Shown piece by piece: positions 15,047-22,658 of a stretch of DNA of 25,302 bases. Position 1 is the stretch's first letter. Each line of letters begins with the position of its first letter. The position numbers and the translations under genes are program-made. The notes under the pieces are model-generated. The model made no database searches. It saw only the letters and a program-made list of their open reading frames with translations, and was not told where the DNA came from. This stretch comes from RPRB01 sp035501615 (GTDB lineage: Bacteria; Myxococcota; Myxococcia; Myxococcales; Myxococcaceae): NCBI GenBank assembly GCA_035501615.1, contig DATJVY010000047.1:1-25302 (forward strand). Reading direction: 5' to 3'.

Positions 15047-15841
15047 ATGCGGCACCCGTTCCTCGAAGGGCTTCGCCCCACGCTGCACATCGCCCACCGG
15101 GGCGGCGCCCTGCTCGCCCCCGAGAACACCCTCGTCGCCTTCCTCGCGGCGGTGGAGCGCTGGCGCACGGACATGCTCGAGCTGGACGTGCACGCCACGC
15201 GCGACGGCGAGCTGGTCGTCTCGCACGACCCGACGGTGCAGCGATGCACCGATGGCCACGGGCGCATTGCCGATCACACCTTGGCCGAGCTCCGGCGCCT
15301 CGATGCCGGCTACCACTTCTCCCCCGACGGCGGACGCAGCCACCCCTTCCGCGGCGAGGGAGTGCGCATCCCGACGTTCCGGGAAGTCCTCCATGCATTT
15401 CCCGGCCTCCGGATGAACGTCGAGGTGAAGGCCGAAGCTCCGGGCATCGAGTTGGCCCTGGCGACCTTGCTCCGCGCGGAGCGGGCCGAGCGCCGGGTCT
15501 GTCTCGGCAGCGAGCTCGACCCGCTGGCCGAGCGGCTGCTGTACGCCGCGCCGGAGGTCTGCGCCTTCTACCCTCGGGATGCACTCACGGAGCTGGTCCT
15601 GGCCATCAAGTCCGGGGCCGAGCCGCCCGACGACCCGAGGTTTCAGGTGCTGGACATGCCGCTCGACTACGGAGAGGTACGGCTCGTGGACGCCCCATTC
15701 CTCGAGGCCACGACCCGGCTCGGCCGCTGGGTGAACGTCTGGACCGTCGACGACGTCGAGACGATGCGCTCGCTGGTGCAGATCGGCGTCGGAGGCATCA
15801 TGACCGATCGACCGGACCTGCTCCGCGAGGTCCTGGGCTAG
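15047..15841 (+). CDS. Glycerophosphodiester phosphodiesterase
   Basis: Hydrolyses glycerophosphodiesters from phospholipid turnover to sn-glycerol 3-phosphate and an alcohol. The 264 residues form one GDPD TIM barrel. Key residues are visible: H17-R18 in IAHRGG, E26-N27 in APENT, E45 and D47 in ELDVHATRDG, H60 in VVSHD, and the NVEVK strand. WVNVWTVDD and GGIMTDRPDLL near the end are also typical. No signal peptide is seen, so a cytoplasmic UgpQ-like enzyme is favoured over GlpQ. The ATG at 15047 is chosen because upstream in-frame sequence has no family similarity. The thioesterase gene starts 14 bases after its stop, a likely operon. Confidence 0.93.
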   Translation: MRHPFLEGLRPTLHIAHRGGALLAPENTLVAFLAAVERWRTDMLELDVHATRDGELVVSHDPTVQRCTDGHGRIADHTLAELRRLDAGYHFSPDGGRSHPFRGEGVRIPTFREVLHAFPGLRMNVEVKAEAPGIELALATLLRAERAERRVCLGSELDPLAERLLYAAPEVCAFYPRDALTELVLAIKSGAEPPDDPRFQVLDMPLDYGEVRLVDAPFLEATTRLGRWVNVWTVDDVETMRSLVQIGVGGIMTDRPDLLREVLG

Positions 15842-15855
15842 ACCCTCACTCTCCC

Positions 15856-16353
15856 ATGGAGCCCAAGAACCCTTCCGAGAGCATCGCGGTGATGACTCAG
15901 ATGATCCTTCCGTCGGACGCCAATCCGCTGAACGCGGCGTTCGGAGGCCGGGTGCTGGAGTGGATCGACGTTTGCGGCGGCATCGCCGCCGGGCGGCACT
16001 GCAGGCACGCGGTCGTGACCGCGAGCATGGATGACCTGCACTTCCACGCATCGATCCGTGTGGGGTGGGTCGTGACGTTGCGGGCGAGGGTGCTCGCGGC
16101 GTTTCACAGCTCGATGGAGGTGGGCGTCCGGGTGACCGCCGAGAACCCGCTCACCGGTGAACACCACCTCACGACCACCGCCCTCATCACCTTCGTCGCT
16201 CTGAACGCAGACGGAAGCCGCGCGCCGGTTCCACCACTCGCGCTGGACACCGAGGCCGAACGCGCCGCGCTTCAGGCAGCCCATGCGCGGAGGCGAGAGC
16301 GCCTGGATCGGAAGGTCAGGGTGTCCGAGTGGCAGCGCCTGCTCGAGCCCTGA
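15856..16353 (+). CDS. Acyl-CoA thioesterase, hotdog fold (YciA/BACH-like)
   Basis: Hotdog-domain thioesterase of 165 residues that hydrolyses acyl-CoA to free acid and CoA. MTQMILPSDANPLNAAFGGRVLEWID carries the family opening with the N and D residues of the ACOT active site. The helix GGIAAGRHCRHAVVTASMDD and the strand HLTTTALITFVALNADG are typical. The C-terminal helix AERAALQAAHARRRERL is also seen in YciA-type proteins. The ATG at 15856 follows the GDPD stop by 14 bases without a strong ribosome-binding site. Chain-length preference cannot be read. It converges with the ErpA-like gene with only five bases between. Confidence 0.9.
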   Translation: MEPKNPSESIAVMTQMILPSDANPLNAAFGGRVLEWIDVCGGIAAGRHCRHAVVTASMDDLHFHASIRVGWVVTLRARVLAAFHSSMEVGVRVTAENPLTGEHHLTTTALITFVALNADGSRAPVPPLALDTEAERAALQAAHARRRERLDRKVRVSEWQRLLEP

Positions 16354-16358
16354 CGAGG

Positions 16359-16739
16359 TCAGGTCGAGAACGAGGTGCCGCAGCCGCAGGTCGACTTCGC
16401 GTTCGGGTTCTCGAACTTGAAGCCGGCGGCGGCGGTGCCCACGACGTAATCCACCTCGGTGCCGGCGAGATACTGCTGGCTGAGCGCGTCGGTGACCAGG
16501 CGGATGCCGTCCTGCTCCCCGACGACGTCACCGGGCGATACGTCCTTGACGAGGTTCAGGTCGTAGCCGAAGCCGCTGCACCCAGCGGGCACGACCCGGA
16601 CCGAGAGGTAATACCCCTCGAAGCCCTGCTGCTTCTGAACCGACTTCACCTGCTCGACCGCCCGGGCGGTGAGCTTGAGGGGAAAGGCGGGGGTCGCGGC
16701 GGGGGTGGGGGCCGTCGGGGTGGCAGTGGAAGTGTCCAT
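16359..16739 (-). CDS. erpA: Iron-sulfur cluster insertion/carrier protein, A-type (ErpA/IscA family)
   Basis: A-type carrier that receives Fe-S clusters and passes them to apo-enzymes, 126 residues. The three invariant cysteines are present: C54 in VPAGCSGFGYDL, and C118 and C120 in STCGCGTSF. A Thr/Pro/Ala-rich N-terminus of about 20 residues precedes the domain and is unusual for the family. The ATG at 16739 is preferred, with AGGGGGC immediately upstream; an ATG at 16775 is the alternative and gives a less family-like start. No isc or suf genes are adjacent, which favours ErpA-type over IscA in an operon, though the symbol is provisional. A nearby substrate in this window is nadA. Confidence 0.88.
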   Translation of the reverse strand: MDTSTATPTAPTPAATPAFPLKLTARAVEQVKSVQKQQGFEGYYLSVRVVPAGCSGFGYDLNLVKDVSPGDVVGEQDGIRLVTDALSQQYLAGTEVDYVVGTAAAGFKFENPNAKSTCGCGTSFST

Positions 16740-16790
16740 GCCCCCTGTATATCCACGGTCGGAGGGGGATTCCATGGACCGGTCACTCCG

Positions 16791-16838
16791 GAACCGAAGA
16801 ACCGAAGGTGTCTGGCACCTTCGGGTCCCTCGGGTCCG
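16791..16838 (+). repeat. REP-like palindrome copy R4, tandem arms on both sides
   Basis: GAACCGAA is repeated twice (16791-16806), then GGTGTCTGGCACC (16807-16819), then TTCGGGTCCC and TCGGGTCCG (16820-16838). The two arms are nearly complementary to each other, extending the hairpin well beyond the core. It lies in the 140-base gap between the ErpA-like start and the SDR stop. Confidence 0.93.
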
Positions 16839-16879
16839 CCGTCGGCCCGTTGGGCCCGGGGACGCTCGGCAGGGCCTCC

Positions 16880-17623
16880 TCAGCGCGTTCCGAGGACCCG
16901 GCCTCCGTCGACGGCCACGACCTGTCCGGTGATGAAGTCGGGGCCGGTGACCAGGAACCGTACCGCCTCCGCGACGTCGTCGGGCGTCCCGAGGCGCTGC
17001 AACGGGATGCGCGACCTGAGCTGCTCCAGCTCCCCTTCATCGAGCGACACCGGCGGAAGCACCGTGCCCGGCGCGACGCCGTTCACACGCACGTGCGGTG
17101 CCAGCTCGAGCGCAAGCACCTGGGTGAGCATGTGAAGCGCCGCCTTCGTCATGCAGTACGCGGCGTAGGAGCGCCAGGGGACCAGCCCCCCGCCGATGTC
17201 GAGGACGTTCACCACCACGCCTTTCCGCCTCTCCACCATCCCTCGGGCCACGGCGCGGGTGAGCAGGAACGGCGCACGGGCGTTGAGCCGCCACTCGGCG
17301 TCGAGCATCGCCCCGTCGGTGTCCAGGAAGGCCCGCCGCGTGAACCGGGCCGCGCTGTTCACCAGCACATCGATCGGTCCCAGCGCTCTCTCCACCGCGG
17401 GAACGAGCGCGGCAAGCTGTCCGTCGTCGGTGAGGTCGGCCCGGAACGCTTCGGCCCGCCGACCGGCCTTCCGCAGCTCGGCCACCACGGCATGCGCGGC
17501 GTCGGCCGACCCGTGGTGGTGCACCGCGAGAGCGGCTCCCTCGGCGGCAAGCGTCTGCACGACGGCCCGCCCGAGTCGAATCCCGCCCCCGGTCACGAGT
17601 GCCACCTGTCCGTCGAGCTTCAT
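16880..17623 (-). CDS. Short-chain dehydrogenase, pteridine-reductase-like
   Basis: NAD(P)H-dependent oxidoreductase of 247 residues. The cofactor motif TGGGIRLGRAV (11-21) replaces the classical TGxxxGIG and resembles the TGAARRIG/TG..RLG form of pteridine reductases. VLVNSAA is the NNAG equivalent. The catalytic pair is Y156 and K160 in YAAYCMTKAAL. The usual Ser is D142 (VVVNVLDIGG), as in PTR1/FolM-type enzymes where an Asp takes part in catalysis. This suggests reduction of dihydro- or biopterins, an inference. The C-terminus GQVVAVDGG is standard. ATG at 17623 has GGAGG nine bases upstream. It diverges from the rhodanese-ThiF gene across 55 bases. Confidence 0.87.
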   Translation of the reverse strand: MKLDGQVALVTGGGIRLGRAVVQTLAAEGAALAVHHHGSADAAHAVVAELRKAGRRAEAFRADLTDDGQLAALVPAVERALGPIDVLVNSAARFTRRAFLDTDGAMLDAEWRLNARAPFLLTRAVARGMVERRKGVVVNVLDIGGGLVPWRSYAAYCMTKAALHMLTQVLALELAPHVRVNGVAPGTVLPPVSLDEGELEQLRSRIPLQRLGTPDDVAEAVRFLVTGPDFITGQVVAVDGGRVLGTR

Positions 17624-17678
17624 CTGGTCACGCCTCCTGGCCGCCACCCCGGCGTCTGTTATACGCAGTCGAGCGCCG

Positions 17679-18845
17679 ATGCCCACGTTCCGCCAGCTAC
17701 TCGAGGAGGCCCGAACCGTGGTCCCCGAGGTGGGGCCCGAGGGGGTCGCCGCCCGCCTCGGTGGCCCGGACGCCCCGGTCCTGCTCGACGTGCGCGAGCC
17801 GGACGAGACCGCCGAGGGGCATCTTCCAGGGGCGCTCCTGATTCCTCGCGGCGGCCTCGAGCTCGCCATCGAGCGGATGGTGGAGCACGAACGGGAGATC
17901 GTCGTCTACTGCGCGAGCGGCGTCCGGTCGCTGCTCGCCGGGCGCACGCTCCGGGAGCTCGGTTACACGCGCGTCGCCTCGCTCGCGGGCGGCTTCGGTC
18001 GCTGGAGCGACCTCGGGCTGCCCCGGGTTCGTCCCACCCAGCTCCGGGTGGACCAGAAGGCGAGATACCGGCGCCACCTGTCGCTGCCCGAGGTGGGCGA
18101 GGCTGGCCAGGCGCGGCTGCTCGCCTCGCGCGTGCTCGTCCTGGGAGCCGGCGGGCTGGGGTCGCCGGCGGCGCTCTACCTCGCCGCGGCGGGGGTCGGC
18201 ACCCTGGGCATCGTCGATTCCGACGTGGTGGAGGTGAGCAACCTCCAGCGGCAGGTGCTCCACCGGACTGCAGACGCTGGTCGTCCCAAGACCGACAGTG
18301 CCCGGGACGCGCTGACGGCACTCAACCCGGAGCTCCGGGTCGTCACCTTCGCCGAGCGCCTGAGCGCGGCCAACGTGCTGCGCATCCTCGACGGCTTCGA
18401 GGTGGTCGTGGACGGGGGAGACAATTTCCCCACCCGGTACCTCCTCAACGATGCGTGCGTGCGCCAGAGCATCCCGCTGGTGCACGGAAGCGTCTACCGC
18501 TTCGAGGGACAGGCAACGACGCTGCTTCCCGGCGCTGGACCGTGCTACCGCTGCCTGTATCCCGTTCCGCCTCCGCCCGAGCTCGCGCCCTCTTGCGCCG
18601 AGGCCGGCGTTCTCGGGGTTCTTCCCGGACTCATCGGGCTCGTGCAGGCCAGCGAGGTGCTGAAGCTGCTGCTCGGCATCGGCACGCCGCTCGTCGGCCG
18701 GTTGCTCACCTTCGACGCCCTGAGCACCCGATTCTCCGAGCTGTCGCTCCGGCGGGACCCGGCCTGTCCGACCTGCCGGCCCGGAGCGGTCATTTCCCTC
18801 TCCGACGAGACACCGGGGTGCGAGGTACCCGATGCCCGTGCGTGA
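17679..18845 (+). CDS. Rhodanese-ThiF/MoeB fusion (E1-like adenylyltransferase)
   Basis: Bifunctional sulfur-transfer enzyme of 388 residues. Residues 1-115 form a rhodanese domain with active cysteine C78 in VVYCASGVRS. Residues 125-375 form a ThiF/MoeB E1-like domain: ATP loop GAGGLGSP (156-163), IVDSDVVEVSNLQRQ, DGGDNFPTRY, and zinc-binding pairs CYRC and CPTC. It adenylates the C-terminal glycine of a MoaD/ThiS-like ubiquitin-fold carrier, and the rhodanese can supply persulfide sulfur. No such carrier is encoded here, so molybdopterin, thiamin or tRNA thiolation cannot be separated. The domain order is the reverse of eukaryotic MOCS3/Uba4. ATG 17679 is chosen at the start of similarity. 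The stop overlaps the next gene by 14 bases. Confidence 0.92.
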   Translation: MPTFRQLLEEARTVVPEVGPEGVAARLGGPDAPVLLDVREPDETAEGHLPGALLIPRGGLELAIERMVEHEREIVVYCASGVRSLLAGRTLRELGYTRVASLAGGFGRWSDLGLPRVRPTQLRVDQKARYRRHLSLPEVGEAGQARLLASRVLVLGAGGLGSPAALYLAAAGVGTLGIVDSDVVEVSNLQRQVLHRTADAGRPKTDSARDALTALNPELRVVTFAERLSAANVLRILDGFEVVVDGGDNFPTRYLLNDACVRQSIPLVHGSVYRFEGQATTLLPGAGPCYRCLYPVPPPPELAPSCAEAGVLGVLPGLIGLVQASEVLKLLLGIGTPLVGRLLTFDALSTRFSELSLRRDPACPTCRPGAVISLSDETPGCEVPDARA

Positions 18846-19164
18846 GGTGACCGCGCGCGAGCTGGCGCAGGCGCTGGCCGGCCCCGAGGCGACGCGCCCG
18901 GTCGTTCTCGACGTCCGGACGTCCGACGAACTACGGGTCGCCTCGCTCGCGGGTGCCATGCACGTGCCGATGAACGAGCTGCCCGCTCGGCTCGACGAGG
19001 TGCGCGCGCTCGCGGAGAGGCCCGTGGTCGTCCTGTGCCACACCGGCGTCCGGAGCTACCGGGCGGCCGCGTTCCTCGACTCGGTTGGCATCCCCGCCGC
19101 CTCCCTGCGGGGAGGGATCGAGGCGTGGGCAGTGGACGTCGACCCACGCGTGCCAAGGTACTGA
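18832..19164 (+). CDS. Single-domain rhodanese-like sulfurtransferase
   Basis: Small cytoplasmic rhodanese of 110 residues. The strand-loop PVVLDVRTSDELRVASLAGAMHVPM opens the fold, and the active loop CHTGVRS contains the persulfide-forming C69. GGIEAWAVDVD ends the domain. Length matches GlpE/YgaP-type single domains. The ATG at 18832 lies 14 bases inside the preceding gene, with GAGG seven bases before it, so the two are almost certainly cotranscribed and coupled. It may serve as a sulfur donor for the fused E1 enzyme, an inference from context. The downstream gap of 236 bases holds two palindromic repeats. Confidence 0.9.
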   Translation: MPVREVTARELAQALAGPEATRPVVLDVRTSDELRVASLAGAMHVPMNELPARLDEVRALAERPVVVLCHTGVRSYRAAAFLDSVGIPAASLRGGIEAWAVDVDPRVPRY

Positions 19165-19256
19165 CCGCCGTGGCGCGACCCGCCCGCGGCCACGGAGGCC
19201 CCCGCAGGCCGGCCGAGGGCGCCCGCCCCTCCGGACCCCACGCCCCAGGGCGGGAC

Positions 19257-19281
19257 CCGAAGGTGTCTGGCACCTTCCGGG
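19257..19281 (+). repeat. REP-like palindrome copy R5
   Basis: Core GGTGTCTGGCACC (19262-19274) in the plus orientation, with short arms CCCGAA and TTCCGGGG and no clear tandem duplication. It lies 84 bases before an equivalent copy, R6, in the gap between the rhodanese gene and rsmB. Confidence 0.92.
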
Positions 19282-19335
19282 GCCACCGTCGGGCGCCCGA
19301 GGCCCCCCACCCGACCGAGACCGACGCCCCCCAGC

Positions 19336-19368
19336 GGGGATCGAAGGTGTCTGGCACCTTCGGGGATC
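19336..19368 (+). repeat. REP-like palindrome copy R6, bounded by GGGGATC direct repeats
   Basis: Core GGTGTCTGGCACC (19346-19358) flanked by GAA and TTC. GGGGATC occurs at both ends in direct orientation (19336-19342 and 19362-19368). It ends 32 bases before the chosen rsmB start. Together with R5 it could be read as protein in the rsmB frame, which is probably an artefact. Confidence 0.92.
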
Positions 19369-19400
19369 TGCGCCCGGAGCGGCCGGTCCGGGAAGACCTG

Positions 19401-20699
19401 GTGACCCACGCCGCGCTCGAGGCCTACGGCGCGGTGCGGCACGAGGGCTGGCTCGCCGACCGCGCCCTCGACCACGTTCTCCGAACCAAGCGGCACCTCT
19501 ACTCGAACGAGCGGCGCGCCGTGGCCGAGCGCGTCTACGCCCTCCTCCGCCGCCAGAGGACCGTGGACGCACTCCTCGGGCGGGCAGGCGCCCGCATCGA
19601 ACAGCGGCCCACCACCGAACAGGACCTCCTCCGCCTCGCCGCCTCCCGGGTCCTCCACGGCGAGTCACCGGAACGGGTCGGGCAGACGAGCAGCCTGCGC
19701 CCGGAGGAGGCGCGGGTCCTCGACGCCCTGCCCGCCGCTGCCCGGACCCTCGTCGCGCTTCCTCGCCCGGAGCGATTCGCCCTCCAGGCCTCCCTGCCCG
19801 ACTGGCTCGCCGAGCGCTTCCTCCGCCAGTTCGGCGATCGCGCCGAGGCCGAGGCGGAAGCCATGAACACGCGGGCACCGCTCACGGCCCGCGTGAACCT
19901 GCTCCGGACCACCCGCGCGGCCCTGCGGGAGCGCCTTCGCACCGAGGGTGTCGACGCCCACGACACGCCCCTCTCCCCGGTGGGCCTCCTCCTCGACACC
20001 CGCCTCAACGCCTTCGCGCTGCCCAGCTTCCGCGAGGGCCTCTTCGAGCTGCAGGACGAGGGAAGCCAGCTCCTCGGCCTGCTCGTCGATGCTCCTCCCA
20101 CGCGCGTGGTGGACGCCTGCGCCGGTGCCGGCGGCAAGACCCTCCAGCTGGCGGCCCAGATGCACAACCGCGGTGAGCTGTTCGCGCTCGACATCGACGC
20201 CCGCCGCCTCGACGAGCTGAAGCGGCGCGCCCGGCGTGCCGGCGCACACAACGTTCGGATCCGCACCCTCCCTGCCCTCGGCCCCGAGCTCGGCCCCGCG
20301 CTCGAGGACCTCGCCGGGCGCGCCGACCGGGTCCTCGTCGACGCACCGTGCTCCGGCACCGGCACGTTCCGACGCAAGCCCGACGCCCGCTACCGCCTCA
20401 CCGAGGCGATGCTCGCCCAGCACGTCGAGCGCCAGCGCGCGTTGCTCGAGCGCTTCGCGCCGCTCGTACGCCCCAGGGGCCGACTGATCTACGGCACCTG
20501 CAGCGTTCTCGAGGAGGAGAACGAGGCGGTCGTGGCGTGGTTCCTCTCCCGCCACCCGGGCTTTCGCGTCCTTCCCCCGGCCGACCGGCTGGGCCCCGAG
20601 CTCGGAGCACGGGTGACGACCGGCGACTTCCTCCGTCTCTCCCCCGTCCTCCACGGCACCGACGGATTCTTCGGCGCCATCCTGCTTCGCGACGCCTGA
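19401..20699 (+). CDS. rsmB: 16S rRNA m5C967 methyltransferase (RsmB family)
   Basis: SAM-dependent RNA cytosine-5 methyltransferase of 432 residues. The N-terminal 130 residues are a NusB-like RNA-binding domain (ERRAVAERVYALLRRQRTVD). The catalytic domain has the SAM loop DACAGAGGKTLQLA, FALDIDARRLDEL, the motif IV cysteine C317 in VDAPCSGTGT, and the nucleophile C367 in YGTCSVLEEENE. Both cysteines of the NOL1/NOP2/Sun family are present. The GTG at 19401 is chosen because GGAAG lies seven bases upstream and similarity begins there. The frame stays open upstream through two palindromic repeats to 19035, but those residues read as repeat-encoded sequence (KVSGTF twice). RsmB is favoured over RsmF because of the NusB-like domain. 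Confidence 0.92.
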   Translation: MTHAALEAYGAVRHEGWLADRALDHVLRTKRHLYSNERRAVAERVYALLRRQRTVDALLGRAGARIEQRPTTEQDLLRLAASRVLHGESPERVGQTSSLRPEEARVLDALPAAARTLVALPRPERFALQASLPDWLAERFLRQFGDRAEAEAEAMNTRAPLTARVNLLRTTRAALRERLRTEGVDAHDTPLSPVGLLLDTRLNAFALPSFREGLFELQDEGSQLLGLLVDAPPTRVVDACAGAGGKTLQLAAQMHNRGELFALDIDARRLDELKRRARRAGAHNVRIRTLPALGPELGPALEDLAGRADRVLVDAPCSGTGTFRRKPDARYRLTEAMLAQHVERQRALLERFAPLVRPRGRLIYGTCSVLEEENEAVVAWFLSRHPGFRVLPPADRLGPELGARVTTGDFLRLSPVLHGTDGFFGAILLRDA

Positions 20700-20728
20700 G
20701 CCCTCGACTCTGCTAGAGGAAGGGACGC

Positions 20729-22486
20729 ATGAGCGAAGCGGTCCGCTACCGCGTCTCGATGTCCCGGCCTCACTCGCACCTCTTCGAGGTGGAGGCCCAG
20801 TTCCCCGCCGCCGACGCGCTCGACCTGGTCCTCCCGGTCTGGACCCCGGGCAGCTACCTGGTTCGCGAGTTCGCCCGGCACATCCAGGAGCTCTCGGCCT
20901 CGGACGACCGTGGGCAGCGCGTCGCCGCCGAGCGCATCGACAAGCGCACCTGGCGCCTTCGCCCACACGGCCGGCCCGTCCGCGTTCGCTACTGCGTCTA
21001 CGCCAACGAGCTCACCGTTCGCACCAGCCACCTCGATGGGACCCATGGCTTCTTCAACGGCGCGACGCTCTTCCTCTACGCCGAGGCACTGCGGGACGCA
21101 CCGCACCATCTTGCCGTCGACGCGCCTCCCGGATGGAGCGTCTTCACCGCGCTCGAGCGCACCGACGGCGGCTGGCAGGCCCCGAGCTACGACGTCCTGG
21201 TGGACAGCCCGGTCGAGATCGGCCCCCACCGCCCCATCCGCTTCGAGGCCGGCGGTGTCCCCCACGAGGTCGTCGTGTGGGGAGGATCGGTGGACGCGAG
21301 CAAGCTCGCCGCCGACCTCGCCGCGGTGTGCGATGCCGAGGCCGCGCTCTGGGGCGGGCTCCCCATGCCCCGCTACCTCTTCCTCCTCTACCTGGTCGAC
21401 AAGGGGCGCGGGGGACTCGAGCACGCGGCCTCCACCGCGCTCGTCTACCCCCGGTCGCAGATCGCCACGCCCAAGGGCTGGGAGGACTTTCTCACGCTGG
21501 CCTCGCACGAGTACTTCCACCTCTGGAACGTGAAGCGGCTGAAGCCGCGCGCGTTCGTCCCCTTCGACTACTCGGGAGAGGCATACACCCGGCTGCTCTG
21601 GGCCTTCGAGGGCATCACCTCGTACTACGACAACCTGCTCGTGCGCAGGGCGGGCCGGATGACGCCGGCGCGCTACCTGGTCCGGCTCGGCGAGGCCTTC
21701 TCGGCCCTGGCGGCCACCCCCGGGCGGCGGGTGCAGACCCTCGAGGAGGCGTCCCTCACCGCCTGGGTCAAGTACTACCGCCAGGACGAGCACACGCCCA
21801 ACAGCGCCATCTCCTACTACCTCAAGGGCGAGCTGGTGGCGCTGTGTCTGGACCTGGAGATCCGGCGCCGTACCCGCGATGCGCGGAGCCTCGACGACGT
21901 GCTGCGCCTCCTCTGGAGCCGGTACGGCGATGGGCGCGGCGTGCCCGAGGACGGCGTGGAGGCCGCGGCATCCGAGGTGGCCGGCGCGGACCTGCGCGCC
22001 TTCTTCGACCGCGCCCTGCGCAGCACCGACGAGCTGGACACCTCGGTGCTCGAGCACGTGGGGCTGCGGGCACGCACCCGCATTCGCGAGTCGGTGGCCG
22101 ACAAGGGCGGGACGCCGCCCCGGCTCAAGGAAGGGGACACCCGCGCACGCGGCTGGATAGGCATCGTGGCCCGGGGCAGCACCATCGGCAGCGTCCTCGA
22201 GGGTTCTCCTGCGCAGGCGGCGGGCCTCTACCCCGAGGACGAGGTCATCGCCGTCGACAGGATGAAGGGCGACGCCGCGGCGCTGGTCTCGCGCGCCGAC
22301 GAGCGGAGCCCGGGTGAGGCGCTCCGGGTCTCGGTGTTCCGCCGTGAGCTCCTCGTCGAGGTGCCGGTCACGCTCGAGCGACGCCCGGAGGACGCCGTCT
22401 GGCTCGCCCCGGTCGAGTCCCCCACCGAGGCGCAACGTGCCGCGTTCGAGCGCTGGGCGGGCGCCCCGTTCGACGGGACGAGCTGA
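20729..22486 (+). CDS. M61-family glycyl aminopeptidase with PDZ domain
   Basis: Zinc metalloaminopeptidase of 585 residues. The catalytic HEYFH (260-264) sits in the family segment LASHEYFHLWNVKRLKP, and the third ligand Glu is in WAFEGITSYYDN. RGGLEHAAST upstream and PNSAISYYLKGEL downstream match M61 enzymes that favour N-terminal Gly/Ala. A PDZ domain at about 470-550 (GWIGIVARGSTIGSVLEGSPAQAAGLYPEDEVIAVD) follows, as is standard. No signal peptide is visible, so location is unclear. ATG at 20729 has GAGGAAGG upstream. It follows rsmB by 29 bases on the same strand. The TGA stop is two bases into repeat R7. Confidence 0.93.
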   Translation: MSEAVRYRVSMSRPHSHLFEVEAQFPAADALDLVLPVWTPGSYLVREFARHIQELSASDDRGQRVAAERIDKRTWRLRPHGRPVRVRYCVYANELTVRTSHLDGTHGFFNGATLFLYAEALRDAPHHLAVDAPPGWSVFTALERTDGGWQAPSYDVLVDSPVEIGPHRPIRFEAGGVPHEVVVWGGSVDASKLAADLAAVCDAEAALWGGLPMPRYLFLLYLVDKGRGGLEHAASTALVYPRSQIATPKGWEDFLTLASHEYFHLWNVKRLKPRAFVPFDYSGEAYTRLLWAFEGITSYYDNLLVRRAGRMTPARYLVRLGEAFSALAATPGRRVQTLEEASLTAWVKYYRQDEHTPNSAISYYLKGELVALCLDLEIRRRTRDARSLDDVLRLLWSRYGDGRGVPEDGVEAAASEVAGADLRAFFDRALRSTDELDTSVLEHVGLRARTRIRESVADKGGTPPRLKEGDTRARGWIGIVARGSTIGSVLEGSPAQAAGLYPEDEVIAVDRMKGDAAALVSRADERSPGEALRVSVFRRELLVEVPVTLERRPEDAVWLAPVESPTEAQRAAFERWAGAPFDGTS

Positions 22487-22520
22487 TCGAAGGTGATCGA
22501 AGGTGCCTGGCACCTCGGGG
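22485..22520 (+). repeat. REP-like palindrome copy R7, perfect-palindrome core
   Basis: GATCGAAGGT occurs twice in tandem (22485-22504), running into GGTGCCTGGCACC (22502-22514) and TCGGGGACGG. The core is a perfect palindrome here, unlike most copies. The arm equals that of R1, read on the opposite strand. It overlaps the M61 stop and precedes rnhB by about 140 bases in which nothing else is seen. Confidence 0.92.
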
Positions 22521-22658
22521 ACGGCCCTCGTCGAACTGACGGGCGACGGATGCAACCCCGGGTGAGGGACGCCCGGCACCCCTGGTCGGAGCAAATGCCT
22601 CCGCCCACCGCCACTTCCGTCCTGTCGGTCCGCGCGTGTAGCGTTCCCGCCCGACCCG

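Noticed and set aside
19035..19400. N-terminal extension of RsmB through repeats R5 and R6
   Set aside because: Similarity begins at 19401, where a GGAAG site precedes a GTG; the extension overlaps the rhodanese gene and reads through the palindromes.
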